This document shows, one piece after another, positions 1 to 8,904 of a stretch of 39,578 nt of DNA. Location of the stretch: NCBI GenBank assembly GCA_014803575.1, contig JAAVBO010000006.1, forward strand, positions 42,679 to 82,256, in the 5' to 3' direction. Source of the DNA: a bacterium (GTDB lineage Bacteria > Pseudomonadota > Alphaproteobacteria > Rs-D84 > CACZYB01). The translations under genes were made by a program, and so were the position numbers. The notes beneath the pieces are model-generated. The model was given only the letters and a program-made list of their open reading frames with translations, did no database searches and was not told the DNA's origin. Each line of letters starts with the position of its first letter. Within the stretch, counting starts at the first letter, position 1.

Positions 1-425
1 GCACCGATACGGTCCATTTTGTTAATAAAACAAATACGAGGAACTTTATATTTATCAGCTTGACGCCAAACTGTTTCGGATTGAGGTTGAACACCAGCAA
101 CACCTTCGAAAACAGCAACAGCACCGTCAAGTACACGAAGCGAACGTTCCACTTCAACAGTAAAGTCAACGTGCCCCGGTGTGTCGATAAGGTTAATTCT
201 GTGTTCTTTCCAATAGCAAGTTGTTGCAGCAGAAGTAATGGTAATACCACGTTCTTGTTCCTGTTCCATCCAGTCCATAGTTGCAGCACCTTCGTGAACT
301 TCACCAATTTTATGTGTTTTACCAGTGTAATATAAAATACGTTCTGATGTTGTGGTTTTACCAGCATCAATATGAGCCATAATACCAATATTTCTGTAAT
401 TTTCTAATGCAGTAGTCCTTGCCAT
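1..425 (-). CDS. fusA: Elongation factor G, N-terminal part (cut by window edge)
   Basis: EF-G is the GTPase that drives ribosomal translocation. Reading the minus strand from the ATG at 425 gives 141 codons with no stop before the left edge. The product starts [20 protein letters not shown] and has the P-loop [10 protein letters not shown], the switch region with RGITITSAA, the DTPGHVDF G3 motif and the start of the NKMD G4 motif. This is the N-terminal fifth of a protein that is normally near 690 residues. It is the third gene of a canonical str operon behind rpsL and rpsG, 27 bp from rpsG, with an AAGGA-type ribosome site. The identity is certain; only the truncation by the window limits the call. 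Confidence 0.97.
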   Translation of the reverse strand, partial: MARTTALENYRNIGIMAHIDAGKTTTSERILYYTGKTHKIGEVHEGAATMDWMEQEQERGITITSAATTCYWKEHRINLIDTPGHVDFTVEVERSLRVLDGAVAVFEGVAGVQPQSETVWRQADKYKVPRICFINKMDRIG

Positions 426-452
426 AATAATATCCTTATTCCTTTTCTTAAA

Positions 453-923
453 TTACCATCTGAAATGAGAGAAAGCTTTGTTTGCTTCTGCCATTTTATG
501 AACATCAGCTTTCTTTTTCAAGGAAGCACTGTTTCCACCTAGAATATCCATAAATTCGCCAGAAAGTCTTTCTGCCATAGTTTTTTCGCCACGTTTTCTT
601 GCAGCTTCAATAATCCAGCGGATTGCAAGAGCTTCACGACGTGCAGGACGAACTTCTGTTGGAACTTGATATGTTGCACCACCCACACGACGGGAACGAA
701 CTTCAAGTGCAGGTTTTACCTTATCAACAAGTTCGATAAATTGTTCAAGTTCATCCTTTTTAGTTTTTGATTTAACTGTATCTAATGCTTCATACATAAT
801 ACCACTAGCAACAGTTCTTTTACCATCAACCATTAAATAGTTCATAAATTTAGAAATTAAAAGATTTCCATATTTTGGATCCGGATTGATAACGCGTTTA
901 TCAGCTTTCTTTCTTCTTGACAT
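453..923 (-). CDS. rpsG: 30S ribosomal protein S7
   Basis: S7 nucleates folding of the 3' domain of 16S rRNA and lies at the ribosomal E site. The 156-residue product has the family's usual length, and the order [38 protein letters not shown] and [10 protein letters not shown] is typical of S7. It ends HFRW. It sits between rpsL (16 bp upstream) and fusA (27 bp downstream) on the same strand, the standard str operon order. In E. coli S7 represses its own operon by binding the rpsL-rpsG junction; here that junction is only 16 bp, so any such control would have to work differently (inference). Confidence 0.98.
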   Translation of the reverse strand: MSRRKKADKRVINPDPKYGNLLISKFMNYLMVDGKRTVASGIMYEALDTVKSKTKKDELEQFIELVDKVKPALEVRSRRVGGATYQVPTEVRPARREALAIRWIIEAARKRGEKTMAERLSGEFMDILGGNSASLKKKADVHKMAEANKAFSHFRW

Positions 924-939
924 AATGACTCCTTAATTA

Positions 940-1311
940 TTATTTAGGTCTTTTAGCACCGTATAATGAACGGCCTTGTTTTCTGTTTGCAACACCTTGG
1001 GTATCAAGAACACCACGAATGATATGGTATCTAACACCAGGTAAGTCCTTTACCCTTCCACCGCGAATCATAACAACAGAGTGTTCCTGTAAGTTATGAC
1101 CAACACCAGGTATGTATGCAGTCACTTCGTATCCGTTTACTAATTTAACACGAGCAACCTTACGCAAAGCGGAGTTAGGTTTTTTTGGAGTTGTTGTATA
1201 AACCCTTGTGCAAACGCCACGTTTTTGTGGATTTTGTTGCATTGCAGGGACCTTTGACTTTTTAACTTTATCAGTCCTTGGATGTTTAATCAACTGATTT
1301 ATAGTTGGCAT
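940..1311 (-). CDS. rpsL: 30S ribosomal protein S12
   Basis: S12 lines the decoding centre. An open frame continues upstream to 1416, but the protein clearly begins at the ATG at 1309-1311 ([12 protein letters not shown]), giving 123 residues, the normal S12 length, with AAGGAT about 8 bp upstream. Residues K43 and K88, where substitutions give streptomycin resistance in other bacteria, are both the wild-type lysine (in TPKKPNS and RVKDLPG), so this allele looks streptomycin-sensitive. The conserved aspartate of the RVKDLPG loop, often methylthiolated, is present. It is the first gene of the str operon; a candidate promoter and a leader hairpin lie upstream. Confidence 0.98.
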   Translation of the reverse strand: MPTINQLIKHPRTDKVKKSKVPAMQQNPQKRGVCTRVYTTTPKKPNSALRKVARVKLVNGYEVTAYIPGVGHNLQEHSVVMIRGGRVKDLPGVRYHIIRGVLDTQGVANRKQGRSLYGAKRPK

Positions 1312-1350
1312 ATTTTTATCCTTTTTTTTGTTTTTACAATAATTTAAATG

Positions 1351-1413
1351 ATAGATCCGAGAATCTATTTTATAAAGTGAAAATATCGTAATACTTATAT
1401 TGAAAAGAGTCAA
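1351..1413 (-). promoter_or_regulatory. Candidate str operon promoter and leader hairpin
   Basis: On the minus strand TTGACT (1413-1408) and TACGAT (1390-1385) are 17 bp apart, a plausible sigma-70 promoter about 70 bp upstream of rpsL. Downstream, 1351-1368 is an inverted repeat, ATAGAT/ATCTAT flanking a short loop, which would lie in the 5' leader. The rest of the 257-bp gap between rpsL and the divergent ORF at 1569 is AT-rich with no further gene visible. The promoter is a motif match only. Confidence 0.45.
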
Positions 1414-1501
1414 CAAAATTTTATAATTTTTTGAAATAATATTTTACGTTCTTATTTTGTTTTAATATATACTTGTTCTTTTTTAGTTCTTAAAAAAATC
1501 A

Positions 1502-1532
1502 TTGACTTAATTTTTTTTTACAATAGCATTAT
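1502..1532 (+). promoter_or_regulatory. Candidate promoter for orf90-birA
   Basis: TTGACT at 1502-1507 is followed 19 bp later by CATTAT (1527-1532), upstream of the ribosome site AGAAAGG and the ATG at 1569. The spacing is longer than ideal and the -10 is imperfect. Confidence 0.35.
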
Positions 1533-1568
1533 ATGAATAATCAAAAATAGAAAGGTAACAAAATAAAA

Positions 1569-1841
1569 ATGCTTTACAATAAAAAATTGGATATTCTTAA
1601 AAAAGAATGTGAAATTAGAAAAAATCTTAAATTACAAATAAATGAAATTAAAAATGAAATTTATGAAAAAGAAGCTATTTTAGATAATGTCTATAACTCA
1701 GCTCCTCTTGATACTAATCTTTTTATTGATACTGTTTATGAAAGAAATATTTATTATAATAAATTGCAAAAATTATTATTTCAAATGAAAAAACGCCCTA
1801 ATTTGGTAAAGGTTTTCCTTGAAACTTTAAAGCAAAAATAA
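1569..1841 (+). CDS. Small coiled-coil hypothetical protein
   Basis: The product has 90 residues and is rich in Lys, Asn, Ile and Glu, with a long predicted helical run (ILKKECEIRKNLKLQINEIK) that looks like a coiled coil. There is no signal peptide, membrane segment or cysteine motif, and I do not recognise a family. It begins at an ATG behind AGAAAGGTAAC and ends 4 bp before birA, which has no clear ribosome site of its own. It is therefore probably co-transcribed and translationally coupled with birA. The role is unknown. Confidence 0.6.
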   Translation: MLYNKKLDILKKECEIRKNLKLQINEIKNEIYEKEAILDNVYNSAPLDTNLFIDTVYERNIYYNKLQKLLFQMKKRPNLVKVFLETLKQK

Positions 1842-1845
1842 AATT

Positions 1846-2586
1846 ATGTTTGATATTGCTGATTTTAAATTTATTCATCTGTCAAATGTTGACAGCACAA
1901 ATGTTTATGCTAAATCTTTGATTTTAAACGGTGAAAATTCAAATTGTATTATTGTGGCCGATACGCAAACAAAGGGTAAAACGACAAAATCAAACTCTTT
2001 TTGGGAAAGTCCAGTGGGTAATTTATATTTTACTATGGCTGTAAAAATTGATGAACATTTTCAAAAGTTTTTACATTTGTTTTCCTTCTTATCTGCTTTA
2101 TCTCTTGTCGAAAGTGTAAAAGATCTTTCATCAGAAGATATTAATATAAAAATTAAATGGCCTAATGATGTACTTTTTAATGTAAAGAAACTTTCCGGAA
2201 TTTTGATTGAAAAGGAAAAAGATTTTATTATTATTGGGGTGGGAGTTAATATTTCACATTATCCAAAAAGTATAAATATAAAGTATCCTACTACATCTCT
2301 TTTGAATGAGGGAATAAATATAGGCAAGGATGAATTCGCACACATTTTTGCAAGACAAATTATTAAAAATCTTAATTGGTGTATGGAAACAGAGTTTTCT
2401 GAACTTATAGATAGAATAAAAAATTATATGTATAAGATTGGTGAAAAAATTTTTATTACATTTAATAATGAAAATTTTATCGGAATCTTTGAAAATATTG
2501 ATTCAAACGGTGCCATTGTTATAAAAACGGACAGTGGAGTTAAAAGTTTTCTGTCCGCCGAACTTACAAAAGAAAATTTTATCTGA
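1846..2586 (+). CDS. birA: Biotin--[acetyl-CoA-carboxylase] ligase with degenerate nucleotide loop
   Basis: The enzyme makes biotinyl-AMP and attaches biotin to the carboxylase carrier protein. The 246-residue product has no N-terminal helix-turn-helix, so it is a group I ligase and not a repressor. Family hallmarks are the DSTN motif (16-19), KWPNDV (104-109, with the catalytic-type Lys), LSGILIE and GVGVNI (131-136). The loop that is normally GRGRxGR here reads KGKTTKSNSF (about 43-52) before WESPVGNLY, so the arginine pair that covers biotinyl-AMP in E. coli BirA (R118 region) is not evident. The gene abuts the convergent orf99 with no gap. Function as a biotin ligase is likely; loop behaviour is uncertain. 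Confidence 0.88.
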   Translation: MFDIADFKFIHLSNVDSTNVYAKSLILNGENSNCIIVADTQTKGKTTKSNSFWESPVGNLYFTMAVKIDEHFQKFLHLFSFLSALSLVESVKDLSSEDINIKIKWPNDVLFNVKKLSGILIEKEKDFIIIGVGVNISHYPKSINIKYPTTSLLNEGINIGKDEFAHIFARQIIKNLNWCMETEFSELIDRIKNYMYKIGEKIFITFNNENFIGIFENIDSNGAIVIKTDSGVKSFLSAELTKENFI

Positions 2587-2886
2587 TTAAAGATGTATGT
2601 TTTTTATACTTTCTATTATATTTATTAACGGATTAGTATTTATATTAGTTAATTTTTCATAAAAATCAATATTGGATTGTATTATATAATTTATAACTTC
2701 CTTATGTCTTACTGACATTCTTATACGACTAAAAATATCCTTTTTAAATTCTATTTGTAATAAAAGCAACTGTTTATATTTAGTGTTTGTATTTTTCCTT
2801 GAATAAACAATTTTTTTTACTTTTGATATATAATAATTCATTAAAAATTTTACAACTTCGCCTTCGCTTGTAAAAGAATCTGTCAT
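2587..2886 (-). CDS. Hypothetical protein coupled to lepA
   Basis: A 99-residue basic protein with a predominantly helical composition and no recognisable motif, signal peptide or membrane helix. Its ATG overlaps the lepA stop codon by one base (TAATG), the same arrangement as between nusB and lepA, so it is the third cistron of a nusB-lepA-orf99 operon with likely translational coupling. Its stop abuts the birA stop on the opposite strand. I do not recognise the family. The tight coupling argues that it is a real gene. Confidence 0.6.
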   Translation of the reverse strand: MTDSFTSEGEVVKFLMNYYISKVKKIVYSRKNTNTKYKQLLLLQIEFKKDIFSRIRMSVRHKEVINYIIQSNIDFYEKLTNINTNPLINIIESIKNIHL

Positions 2887-4691
2887 TATTCATCTCCTAT
2901 TTTAAGGGCTTGGATAAATGCTTCTTGCGGGATTTCAACGGATCCGAACATACGCATTTTCTTTTTACCCTTCTTTTGTTTATCAAGAAGTTTTCGTTTT
3001 CTGGAAATATCACCGCCATAGCATTTTGCAAGGACGTCCTTTCTGTATGCGGAGATAGTTTCACGGGCAATAACCTTTGCACCGATTGCCGCCTGTATTG
3101 GAATTTTGAACATATGGCGAGGAATTAAATCCTTTAATTTAGTGCAAATTGCCCTGCCCCTTTTTTCAACCTCGGTTTTATGGGCGATAAAGGATAATGC
3201 CTCCACCGGTTCTTCGTTTATAAGTATTGAAACCTTTGCAAGTTCCGCCTCTTGATATTCGCAAAGTTCGTAATCAAAACTTGCATAACCGGAGCTGATG
3301 GATTTAAGTCTGTCATAAAAATCAAATACAATTTCGTTAAGCGGAAGTTTATATACCACCATTGCTCGGGTGCCTACATAAGTAAGGTTTTCCTGTATTC
3401 CGCGTCTGTCAGTGCAAAGTTTAAGTATTGCGCCCAAATATTCGTCCGGTGTCATAATTGTTGCACGGACAAGAGGTTCTTCCATATACTTTATCTTACT
3501 TGGGTCCGGCATATCGGCAGGATTCATCAAGGTCATTTCCTCCCCGTTGGTAAGGTATATTTTATATGCAACGGATGGTGCTGTGTTTATAATATCAAGG
3601 TTAAATTCACGACTTATTCTTTCCTGTATTATTTCCATATGAAGAAGCCCCAAGAAACCACAACGAAAACCGAATCCTAGAGCGGTTGAATTTTCAATTT
3701 CGTGGGTAAAACTCGCATCGTTTAGAGAAAGTTTTGCAATTGCTTCTTTAAGTGCGGGATAATCGCTTGCATCAACCGGAAACATTGATGAAAATACAAC
3801 AGGCACGGATGGCTTGAAACCCTCCAACGGTGCATCTGTCGGATTTTTTTCATCGGTTATAGTATCACCGACCTTGCAATCAGAAAGTTGCTTAATACCA
3901 CTTATGATATAGCCTACTTCACCGGATGAAAGTTCATCAACCTGTTCCATTTTTGGGGTAAAGATACCTATTTGTTCAGCCTTGTATACAGCATTGTTGG
4001 ACATCATTTTTATTGATTGACCCTTTTTAATAACGCCTTCCTTCACACGGATAAGCATAACGACCCCCAAAAAAGTATCATACCAGCTGTCGACAAGAAG
4101 AGCTTTTAACGGTTTATCATCTTTGTCTTCCGGTGCAGGAAGTCGTTCAACGATAGCCTCCAACACATCGGTTATACCTAAACCTGTTTTTGCTGAAATA
4201 AGAAGAGAGTTTGAGGCGTCAATTCCTATTACATCCTCTATTTGCTGTTTTACCCTTTCCGGATCGGCAGCAGGAAGGTCGATTTTGTTAAGAACTACTT
4301 CTATCTGTAAATTTGCATCTATTGCCTTATATACATTAGCGAGGGTTTGAGCCTCCACTCCTTGGCTGGCATCAACGACAAGCAAAGCACCTTCGCATGC
4401 GGAAAGGGAACGTGAAACTTCGTATGAAAAGTCAACGTGCCCCGGTGTATCAATGATATTTAATTGATAAGTCTGTCCGTTTTTTGCCTTATAATTAAGA
4501 CGGACTGTTTGAGCCTTTATTGTAATACCTCGTTCTCGTTCAATATCCATATTATCAAGAAGTTGGTCCTTCATTTCCCTGTCGCTTACGGCACCGCAAG
4601 CTTGTATCAACCTGTCGGCAAGGGTTGATTTGCCATGGTCGATATGAGCAACGATAGAAAAATTCCTGATATTGGATTTTGGTGTTTTCAT
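2886..4691 (-). CDS. lepA: Elongation factor 4 (LepA), back-translocating GTPase
   Basis: LepA/EF4 is a ribosome-bound GTPase that acts on stalled or mis-translocated ribosomes and in 30S assembly. The 601-residue length is normal. Visible motifs are the P-loop AHIDHGKST (residues 15-23), [29 protein letters not shown] and the diagnostic C-terminal stretch [19 protein letters not shown] followed by [11 protein letters not shown]. The start ATG overlaps the nusB stop by one base. The family is unmistakable. Confidence 0.98.
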   Translation of the reverse strand: MKTPKSNIRNFSIVAHIDHGKSTLADRLIQACGAVSDREMKDQLLDNMDIERERGITIKAQTVRLNYKAKNGQTYQLNIIDTPGHVDFSYEVSRSLSACEGALLVVDASQGVEAQTLANVYKAIDANLQIEVVLNKIDLPAADPERVKQQIEDVIGIDASNSLLISAKTGLGITDVLEAIVERLPAPEDKDDKPLKALLVDSWYDTFLGVVMLIRVKEGVIKKGQSIKMMSNNAVYKAEQIGIFTPKMEQVDELSSGEVGYIISGIKQLSDCKVGDTITDEKNPTDAPLEGFKPSVPVVFSSMFPVDASDYPALKEAIAKLSLNDASFTHEIENSTALGFGFRCGFLGLLHMEIIQERISREFNLDIINTAPSVAYKIYLTNGEEMTLMNPADMPDPSKIKYMEEPLVRATIMTPDEYLGAILKLCTDRRGIQENLTYVGTRAMVVYKLPLNEIVFDFYDRLKSISSGYASFDYELCEYQEAELAKVSILINEEPVEALSFIAHKTEVEKRGRAICTKLKDLIPRHMFKIPIQAAIGAKVIARETISAYRKDVLAKCYGGDISRKRKLLDKQKKGKKKMRMFGSVEIPQEAFIQALKIGDE

Positions 4692-5152
4692 TATTTTGCT
4701 TCCTTTTTCGACTTTGCAATTTTATCTAATACGGCATTTACCAAAGCTGTTTTATTTGATGGGTAAAATTCGTTTGCAATTTTTGTGTATTCAGCAATTA
4801 TCACATTTGCTGGTGTGTTTTCGCGAAACAAAATTTCAAATGCACCTGCACGGATAATTGAAATTACAAGTTGGTCATTTTTCTTTATATCAATTTTAAG
4901 GTTTTGATTGATAATATTATCAATAGTATCTTGGTTACGGATAACTCCCTTTACCAAATAAGAAAACAATTTTGAATTTATTTCAGCGGATTTATCACCC
5001 AAAGTATCCTCCTCAGATAAAAAGGATTTATTTTTGAAATAACGCATTGTTTTACCACTTAATTTTTCACCCAAAAATATAACTGAATATATACATTGGA
5101 TTGTTGCTACACGAGTATTTGTTGTAATATTTTCTATAACTTTATCAGACAT
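4691..5152 (-). CDS. nusB: Transcription antitermination protein NusB
   Basis: NusB binds boxA RNA with NusE/S10 in rRNA antitermination. The 153-residue product has the NusB pattern: an N-terminal [10 protein letters not shown] helix, the RAGAFEILF helix and the C-terminal signature [17 protein letters not shown], then [12 protein letters not shown]. It is slightly divergent and Lys/Asn-rich, as expected in this genome. It leads an operon with lepA and orf99, each joined by a one-base TAATG overlap. Confidence 0.92.
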   Translation of the reverse strand: MSDKVIENITTNTRVATIQCIYSVIFLGEKLSGKTMRYFKNKSFLSEEDTLGDKSAEINSKLFSYLVKGVIRNQDTIDNIINQNLKIDIKKNDQLVISIIRAGAFEILFRENTPANVIIAEYTKIANEFYPSNKTALVNAVLDKIAKSKKEAK

Positions 5153-5223
5153 AATAGCATTCCTATAATTTGATTGGGAATAATATATAATACATTGAAA
5201 AAAAAATAAAGTCTAAAATTTAC

Positions 5224-5253
5224 TTTACAAACATATTTTTTTTGTTTTATAGT
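5224..5253 (+). promoter_or_regulatory. Candidate promoter for sspB
   Basis: TTTACA (5224-5229) and TATAGT (5248-5253) are 18 bp apart, with AAGGAG at 5271-5276 five bases before the sspB ATG. Confidence 0.45.
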
Positions 5254-5281
5254 CTTTTATGTAAAATGAAAAGGAGTTATT

Positions 5282-5764
5282 ATGGTGGAAGATTTCCTTA
5301 ATTATGATAAAATGCTTGATAATGCACTTATCGGAATTGTTAAAAAATCACTTATGCTTGTGGCGGATAACGGGCTTCCAAACAATCATTTTTTCTATAT
5401 TACATTTAAAACTTCAATAAAGGGAGTTATGATTCCGGATTTCCTTTATAAACAATATCCAGATTCTCTTACCATTATAATTCAACACGAATATTCGAAT
5501 CTTTCTGTTAATGACAAAGAATTTGGGATTACACTTTCATTTAACAATCATAATTACCATATTATTGTGCCGTTTAATGCAGTTATGGTGTTTTATGATA
5601 AGTCGGTTGATTTTTCTCTTACATTTACACCTTATGATATTATTGATGAAGTTAAGGAAGTGGAGCCAGAGTTATCATTCAAGGATGAAAACAGTGAAAA
5701 TATTATTTCCATTTCTGATTTTATAAAGAGAAATTCGACACCAAGTGGCGATGATGTCGCTTAA
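5282..5764 (+). CDS. sspB: ClpXP adaptor SspB, alphaproteobacterial type
   Basis: SspB tethers ssrA-tagged and other substrates to ClpXP. The 160-residue product matches the alphaproteobacterial subfamily: NHFFYITFKTS, then the long strand-rich core with PDSLTIIIQHEYSNL and the VPFNAVMVFYDKSVDFSLTF segment. This is followed by an acidic, low-complexity linker and a short hydrophobic tail, ISISDFIKR, which corresponds to the ClpX-binding XB motif. The ATG at 5282 has a strong AAGGAG. Its end overlaps the convergent exchanger gene by 4 bp. Assignment is by family pattern. Confidence 0.9.
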   Translation: MVEDFLNYDKMLDNALIGIVKKSLMLVADNGLPNNHFFYITFKTSIKGVMIPDFLYKQYPDSLTIIIQHEYSNLSVNDKEFGITLSFNNHNYHIIVPFNAVMVFYDKSVDFSLTFTPYDIIDEVKEVEPELSFKDENSENIISISDFIKRNSTPSGDDVA

Positions 5765-6843
5765 AATCCTATTTCTTTAAATACATAATATAAAAACAAT
5801 ATATAGATTATTAAAAGTATAAAGCCTTTTAATATCCATTGTTTGTTTTTTGATATGAATATAAGGACTGATAAAATTACAAGTATTATACTTAGATTTT
5901 TTAAATTATTTATGTTTTCTATTGATGTTTCACCCAATATGATTTCTGTATGATACATTAAATTATAAATCATTATCGGGAATCCGATACAAAAACTTAT
6001 GTTAAAAATGTTTGAACCAAAGGCGTTTGTAATTGCCTCATCAAATTCACCTACTTTTGCATCTTTGACTGATATAACTGTATCTGGTATAGAGGTTGCT
6101 ACTGCTGTAATGGTAAGTGCAATAAAATAGCTTGGTATATGAAAAAGCATTCCCAGATTATAGCTACTTGAAACTAATAATTTACAGGAAAAATAAAAAA
6201 TTACTATGCTTAATAATAAAACTATTATTGATTTTTTATAATTTGGGGTTGTGTTGTTTCTGAACAAAATATTATATAAATCTATATCTAAAATTGATTT
6301 TACAAAGTCTTTATTTTCTATTACGGGAGAAATTTTTATTTTATCTTTATCCATTAACTTTTTATTTTTTGGAAAGTTAAATATTATTACCAAGTAAAAC
6401 AAATATATTAAAACCAATGTTATTGAATTTGAAAGTGTAAATTTACCGCTTGTAAGGATAATCATTAAAAATATTTGTATGATTATTAAGAAAATTCCGT
6501 CCCTGATTAGTATATATTTTTTGAACTGTAATTTATTAAGGTTATTAAAAAAATAGCAAGCAATGAAAACGACAAATGGAATGACGGTGATATTGTAAAT
6601 TACACTTCCTGTTGTGTTTGCTATACCAAACAGTGCTCCGTCATTTTGAGAGTAATTAAATATTGCAATAAATGATGTCATAAATTCTGGAAAAGAGCTT
6701 CCTATTGCATTGATAGTGGCTCCTCTTGTTCCTATTGGCATAAAGCGTCCTAAAAACATAGAAGCAGTTTGGAACGAATCACATACTTTCCATATTATAT
6801 ATGATGATAAAATAAGAAGTATGATATTATATGCTATACTCAT
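5761..6843 (-). CDS. Na+/Ca2+ exchanger-type (CaCA) cation antiporter
   Basis: An integral membrane protein of 360 residues with about ten hydrophobic segments and two inverted alpha repeats, as in the Ca2+:cation antiporter superfamily. The first repeat has GSSFPEFMTS and TTGSVIYNI; the second has ATSIPDTVISV and FGSNIFNISF. The acidic residue is Glu in the first repeat but Asp in the second (the IPD motif), an Asp also used by K+-dependent NCKX proteins, while the following GSNIFN keeps Asn. The transported ion cannot be set from sequence. The two halves are joined by a loop rich in Lys and Asp. A good AAGGAG precedes the ATG. Confidence 0.85.
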   Translation of the reverse strand: MSIAYNIILLILSSYIIWKVCDSFQTASMFLGRFMPIGTRGATINAIGSSFPEFMTSFIAIFNYSQNDGALFGIANTTGSVIYNITVIPFVVFIACYFFNNLNKLQFKKYILIRDGIFLIIIQIFLMIILTSGKFTLSNSITLVLIYLFYLVIIFNFPKNKKLMDKDKIKISPVIENKDFVKSILDIDLYNILFRNNTTPNYKKSIIVLLLSIVIFYFSCKLLVSSSYNLGMLFHIPSYFIALTITAVATSIPDTVISVKDAKVGEFDEAITNAFGSNIFNISFCIGFPIMIYNLMYHTEIILGETSIENINNLKNLSIILVILSVLIFISKNKQWILKGFILLIIYILFLYYVFKEIGF

Positions 6844-6919
6844 TTTGTCTCCTTTTTAAACTTTGAGAGTATATGGAATATGTATGCTTTGGCAATAGGT
6901 TTTTAATCTTTTCTTTTTA

Positions 6920-7020
6920 TTGACTTTTGATTTTATTTTTATAAAATATGTTTAATAAAAAATTAGGACACATGTTGTGCGAATTGCACGTAAATCTGAT
7001 TACAGAACCGAATTCTTCGG
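6920..7020 (+). promoter_or_regulatory. Candidate promoter and two-hairpin leader of the DUF2798-like gene
   Basis: TTGACT (6920-6925) and TAAAAT (6942-6947) are 16 bp apart. The leader of about 110 nt to the ATG at 7070 contains two small hairpins: GTGC-GAATT-GCAC at 6977-6989 and the perfect CCGAA-TTC-TTCGG at 7008-7020. No riboswitch class is recognised. The remainder of the 226-bp gap is plain AT-rich sequence. Confidence 0.35.
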
Positions 7021-7069
7021 CAAATATTTTTTATCATACATTAACATATAAAAAAAGGAGTATATTATT

Positions 7070-7585
7070 ATGCCTAATACTAAAATAGAGCGTATTGTGT
7101 TTGCGTTATTAACTGTTATTATTACTGTTCATTGTTTTGTATTTTACTGTCTTGCAATTGAAATGGGAGGTATGTCATTAAATGTAATAAAGTCTGCTTA
7201 TTCAACAAGAACTTGGATTTATCCTATTCCTATAGTTTTTCTTGAATTTGTTTGTGCATTTCTTTGTGAGATGTTAATTGGAAGTCCTATGTCTATGAAA
7301 TTGACATTTAAAAAATTAAATCCAAAAGAAGCTACATTTGAGGAAATTGAAAGGTCTATTATAAAAAATACTGTTTTGATTATGTGTCCTTTGATGTCAT
7401 TTATTGCAGTGATTTTATATAAGGTTATTCCTGCGGGTGGATTTAATGCGGAATTTATTCCTGCATTTTTGCAAACTGTAGTTATAAATTTTCCATTTGC
7501 ACTTTTATCACAAATATATTTTATACAGCCACTTGTAAAAATAATATTTTCAAAACTTTACAGAAGACAGGTAGTAAATGCTTAA
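7070..7585 (+). CDS. DUF2798-like four-helix membrane protein
   Basis: The 171-residue product has four hydrophobic segments (about residues 9-31, 47-70, 101-120 and 130-150). The last is followed by PFALLSQIYFIQPLVKIIFSK, a pattern I associate with DUF2798 membrane proteins. No function is established for that family to my knowledge. AAAAAAGGAG precedes the ATG. The gene stands alone, with its own promoter and a good terminator right after its stop. Confidence 0.7.
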   Translation: MPNTKIERIVFALLTVIITVHCFVFYCLAIEMGGMSLNVIKSAYSTRTWIYPIPIVFLEFVCAFLCEMLIGSPMSMKLTFKKLNPKEATFEEIERSIIKNTVLIMCPLMSFIAVILYKVIPAGGFNAEFIPAFLQTVVINFPFALLSQIYFIQPLVKIIFSKLYRRQVVNA

Positions 7586-7615
7586 AAATAAAGCCCCGTA
7601 AAAGGGGTTTTATTT
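7586..7615 (+). terminator. Rho-independent terminator of the DUF2798-like gene
   Basis: Stem AAATAAAGCCCC (7586-7597) pairs with GGGGTTTTATTT (7604-7615) with one G-U pair; the A and T runs on either side of the GC core make it work in either direction. It begins one base after the stop codon. Confidence 0.85.
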
Positions 7616-7662
7616 AAAATCTTTGATTATTTGATTTTTATATATAAATTTAATTATTTTTT

Positions 7663-7691
7663 TTGACAAAACAAATTTTATATATTATATT
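7663..7691 (+). promoter_or_regulatory. Near-consensus sigma-70 promoter
   Basis: TTGACA (7663-7668) and TATATT (7686-7691) are exactly 17 bp apart, 33 bp upstream of the 58-aa ORF. It is one of the best promoter matches in the window. Confidence 0.7.
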
Positions 7692-7723
7692 GTTTATATT
7701 TAAACAACAAAATAGGTAAAAAA

Positions 7724-7900
7724 ATGGATAAACTAACAAAAATGGCTTTATATGCTGAAATTGAAGATTCAGAAGATAAATTTGATAAATCATATAATTT
7801 AGAAGAAAGAAGAAAATTAGAGAGAAAAATTAAAAAATTAAAAATGATGCTTTCTGCTTCTAGTATAACTGAAAAGCTTATCAAAGAATGTATAAGATAA
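7724..7900 (+). CDS. 58-residue charged helical protein
   Basis: An ORF of 58 codons starting MDKLTKMALYAEIEDSEDKF, with a strongly charged central helix (LEERRKLERKIKKLKMM). It has a near-consensus promoter upstream and a terminator beginning 8 bp after the stop, so the unit promoter-ORF-terminator is complete, which is good evidence that a short gene this size is real. The ribosome site is weak (AATAGG). No family is recognised; there is no signal peptide or cysteine motif beyond one Cys near the end. Confidence 0.6.
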   Translation: MDKLTKMALYAEIEDSEDKFDKSYNLEERRKLERKIKKLKMMLSASSITEKLIKECIR

Positions 7901-7907
7901 TAAAAAT

Positions 7908-7934
7908 TCCCTCGTTATGAGGGAGTTTTTATTT
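7908..7934. terminator. Bidirectional terminator between the 58-aa ORF and licD
   Basis: TCCCTC (7908-7913), loop GTTAT, GAGGGA (7919-7924), then GTTTTTATTTT. The A-run at 7902-7906 gives a U-run on the other strand, so it can also end the convergent licD transcript. Confidence 0.85.
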
Positions 7935-8891
7935 TAATAATGTTTTCAAAATTTTCTTATTATCAAGTTGTAAGAAATCCTCCATATCTTTGATATTTTT
8001 GACATTGAAATGGGTGTAGTTTGTATGAATTGGAGTTATATCAGGAGGAAAGGAGTAAAAATCACCATAATATTTCTGTAAAACTGAATGATAGTTGTTT
8101 GGACCTTTGAATTTATAGCCTTCAAATTCGTATTCTTTAAGTGGAAAAATTTCCTCCGGTTTATATATCACGTTATCAAGGACCCAACAATCTATACCAA
8201 GAAACATATCACCGTTTTTTGCTGGAGGATTATTTTTCATAACTATGGTATCGGACAGATTGCGAATCTCCTCATATGTTTTTTTGCATTGTCTTAGTTC
8301 ATAAAATTTATGTTCTTTTTTTATTACCTTGTAATGAAAATGTGAACGAGCGGTATCACAATCTTTTTTCAAAGTATGTGTTTCCTCTTTAGTTTTTATT
8401 TTTTTATAGTAGTTATCAAATGGGAAAATATCTACCCACACAGGGCAATCTTTGTAACAAATTTTAACAAAGCCACCCACACCGAAATGAAAATCTGTAT
8501 TTTTCAACAGTTTTGTTATAAGTTTTATAAATTTCTCATAATCAGTTCTTTGCATAGCAATATCAATATCGTCGTCCCATGGGATGAAGCCATTATGTCT
8601 TATACTGCCAAGAAGAGTACCATAATGTATCCAATATGTGATATTATGCTTATCACAGATAGAATTTATTAAATCAAGCAACTTTGCAGAAGCGAGTTGT
8701 TGAAGGCGGATATTTCCCTTTGCAACAGGGACATTTGTAATATCATGTGTTGCCTTTATAAGATTTTCTATGTAATTTAATTTGCTTAGTAAAATTGTTT
8801 TATAAGAGTATGAATATTTATCTCTTATTTTATGTCTTAGTTTTTTGTTTGGTATAAAAGCACAAATAAATTTTACGATTAATTTTCTCAT
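7929..8891 (-). CDS. LicD/fukutin-family phosphotransferase
   Basis: LicD-family proteins transfer phosphocholine or other phospho-sugars and alcohols to surface glycans. The 320-residue product has the diagnostic N-terminal block YWIHYGTLLGSIRHNGFIPW followed by DDDIDIAMQRTDYEKF (about residues 105-140), the metal-binding nucleotidyltransferase-fold motif. Further on it has WVDIFPFDNY. The N-terminus is basic and rather hydrophobic, which fits membrane association. It is monocistronic, with a leader hairpin just before its AAAGGAA ribosome site. The acceptor substrate cannot be inferred from this context; the nearby glycosyltransferase at 10964 is also a surface-glycan gene. Confidence 0.85.
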   Translation of the reverse strand: MRKLIVKFICAFIPNKKLRHKIRDKYSYSYKTILLSKLNYIENLIKATHDITNVPVAKGNIRLQQLASAKLLDLINSICDKHNITYWIHYGTLLGSIRHNGFIPWDDDIDIAMQRTDYEKFIKLITKLLKNTDFHFGVGGFVKICYKDCPVWVDIFPFDNYYKKIKTKEETHTLKKDCDTARSHFHYKVIKKEHKFYELRQCKKTYEEIRNLSDTIVMKNNPPAKNGDMFLGIDCWVLDNVIYKPEEIFPLKEYEFEGYKFKGPNNYHSVLQKYYGDFYSFPPDITPIHTNYTHFNVKNIKDMEDFLQLDNKKILKTLLK

Positions 8892-8904
8892 AATATTCCT
8901 TTCT

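Noticed and set aside
1312-1416. N-terminal extension of S12
   Set aside because: The family starts at MPTINQL and an AAGGAT lies just before that ATG; the extra codons overlap the predicted promoter and leader.
6948-7088. A 46-codon ORF overlapping the start of the DUF2798-like gene
   Set aside because: It begins at the predicted -10/transcript start with no ribosome site and runs out of frame into the next gene; the hairpin leader explains the region better.
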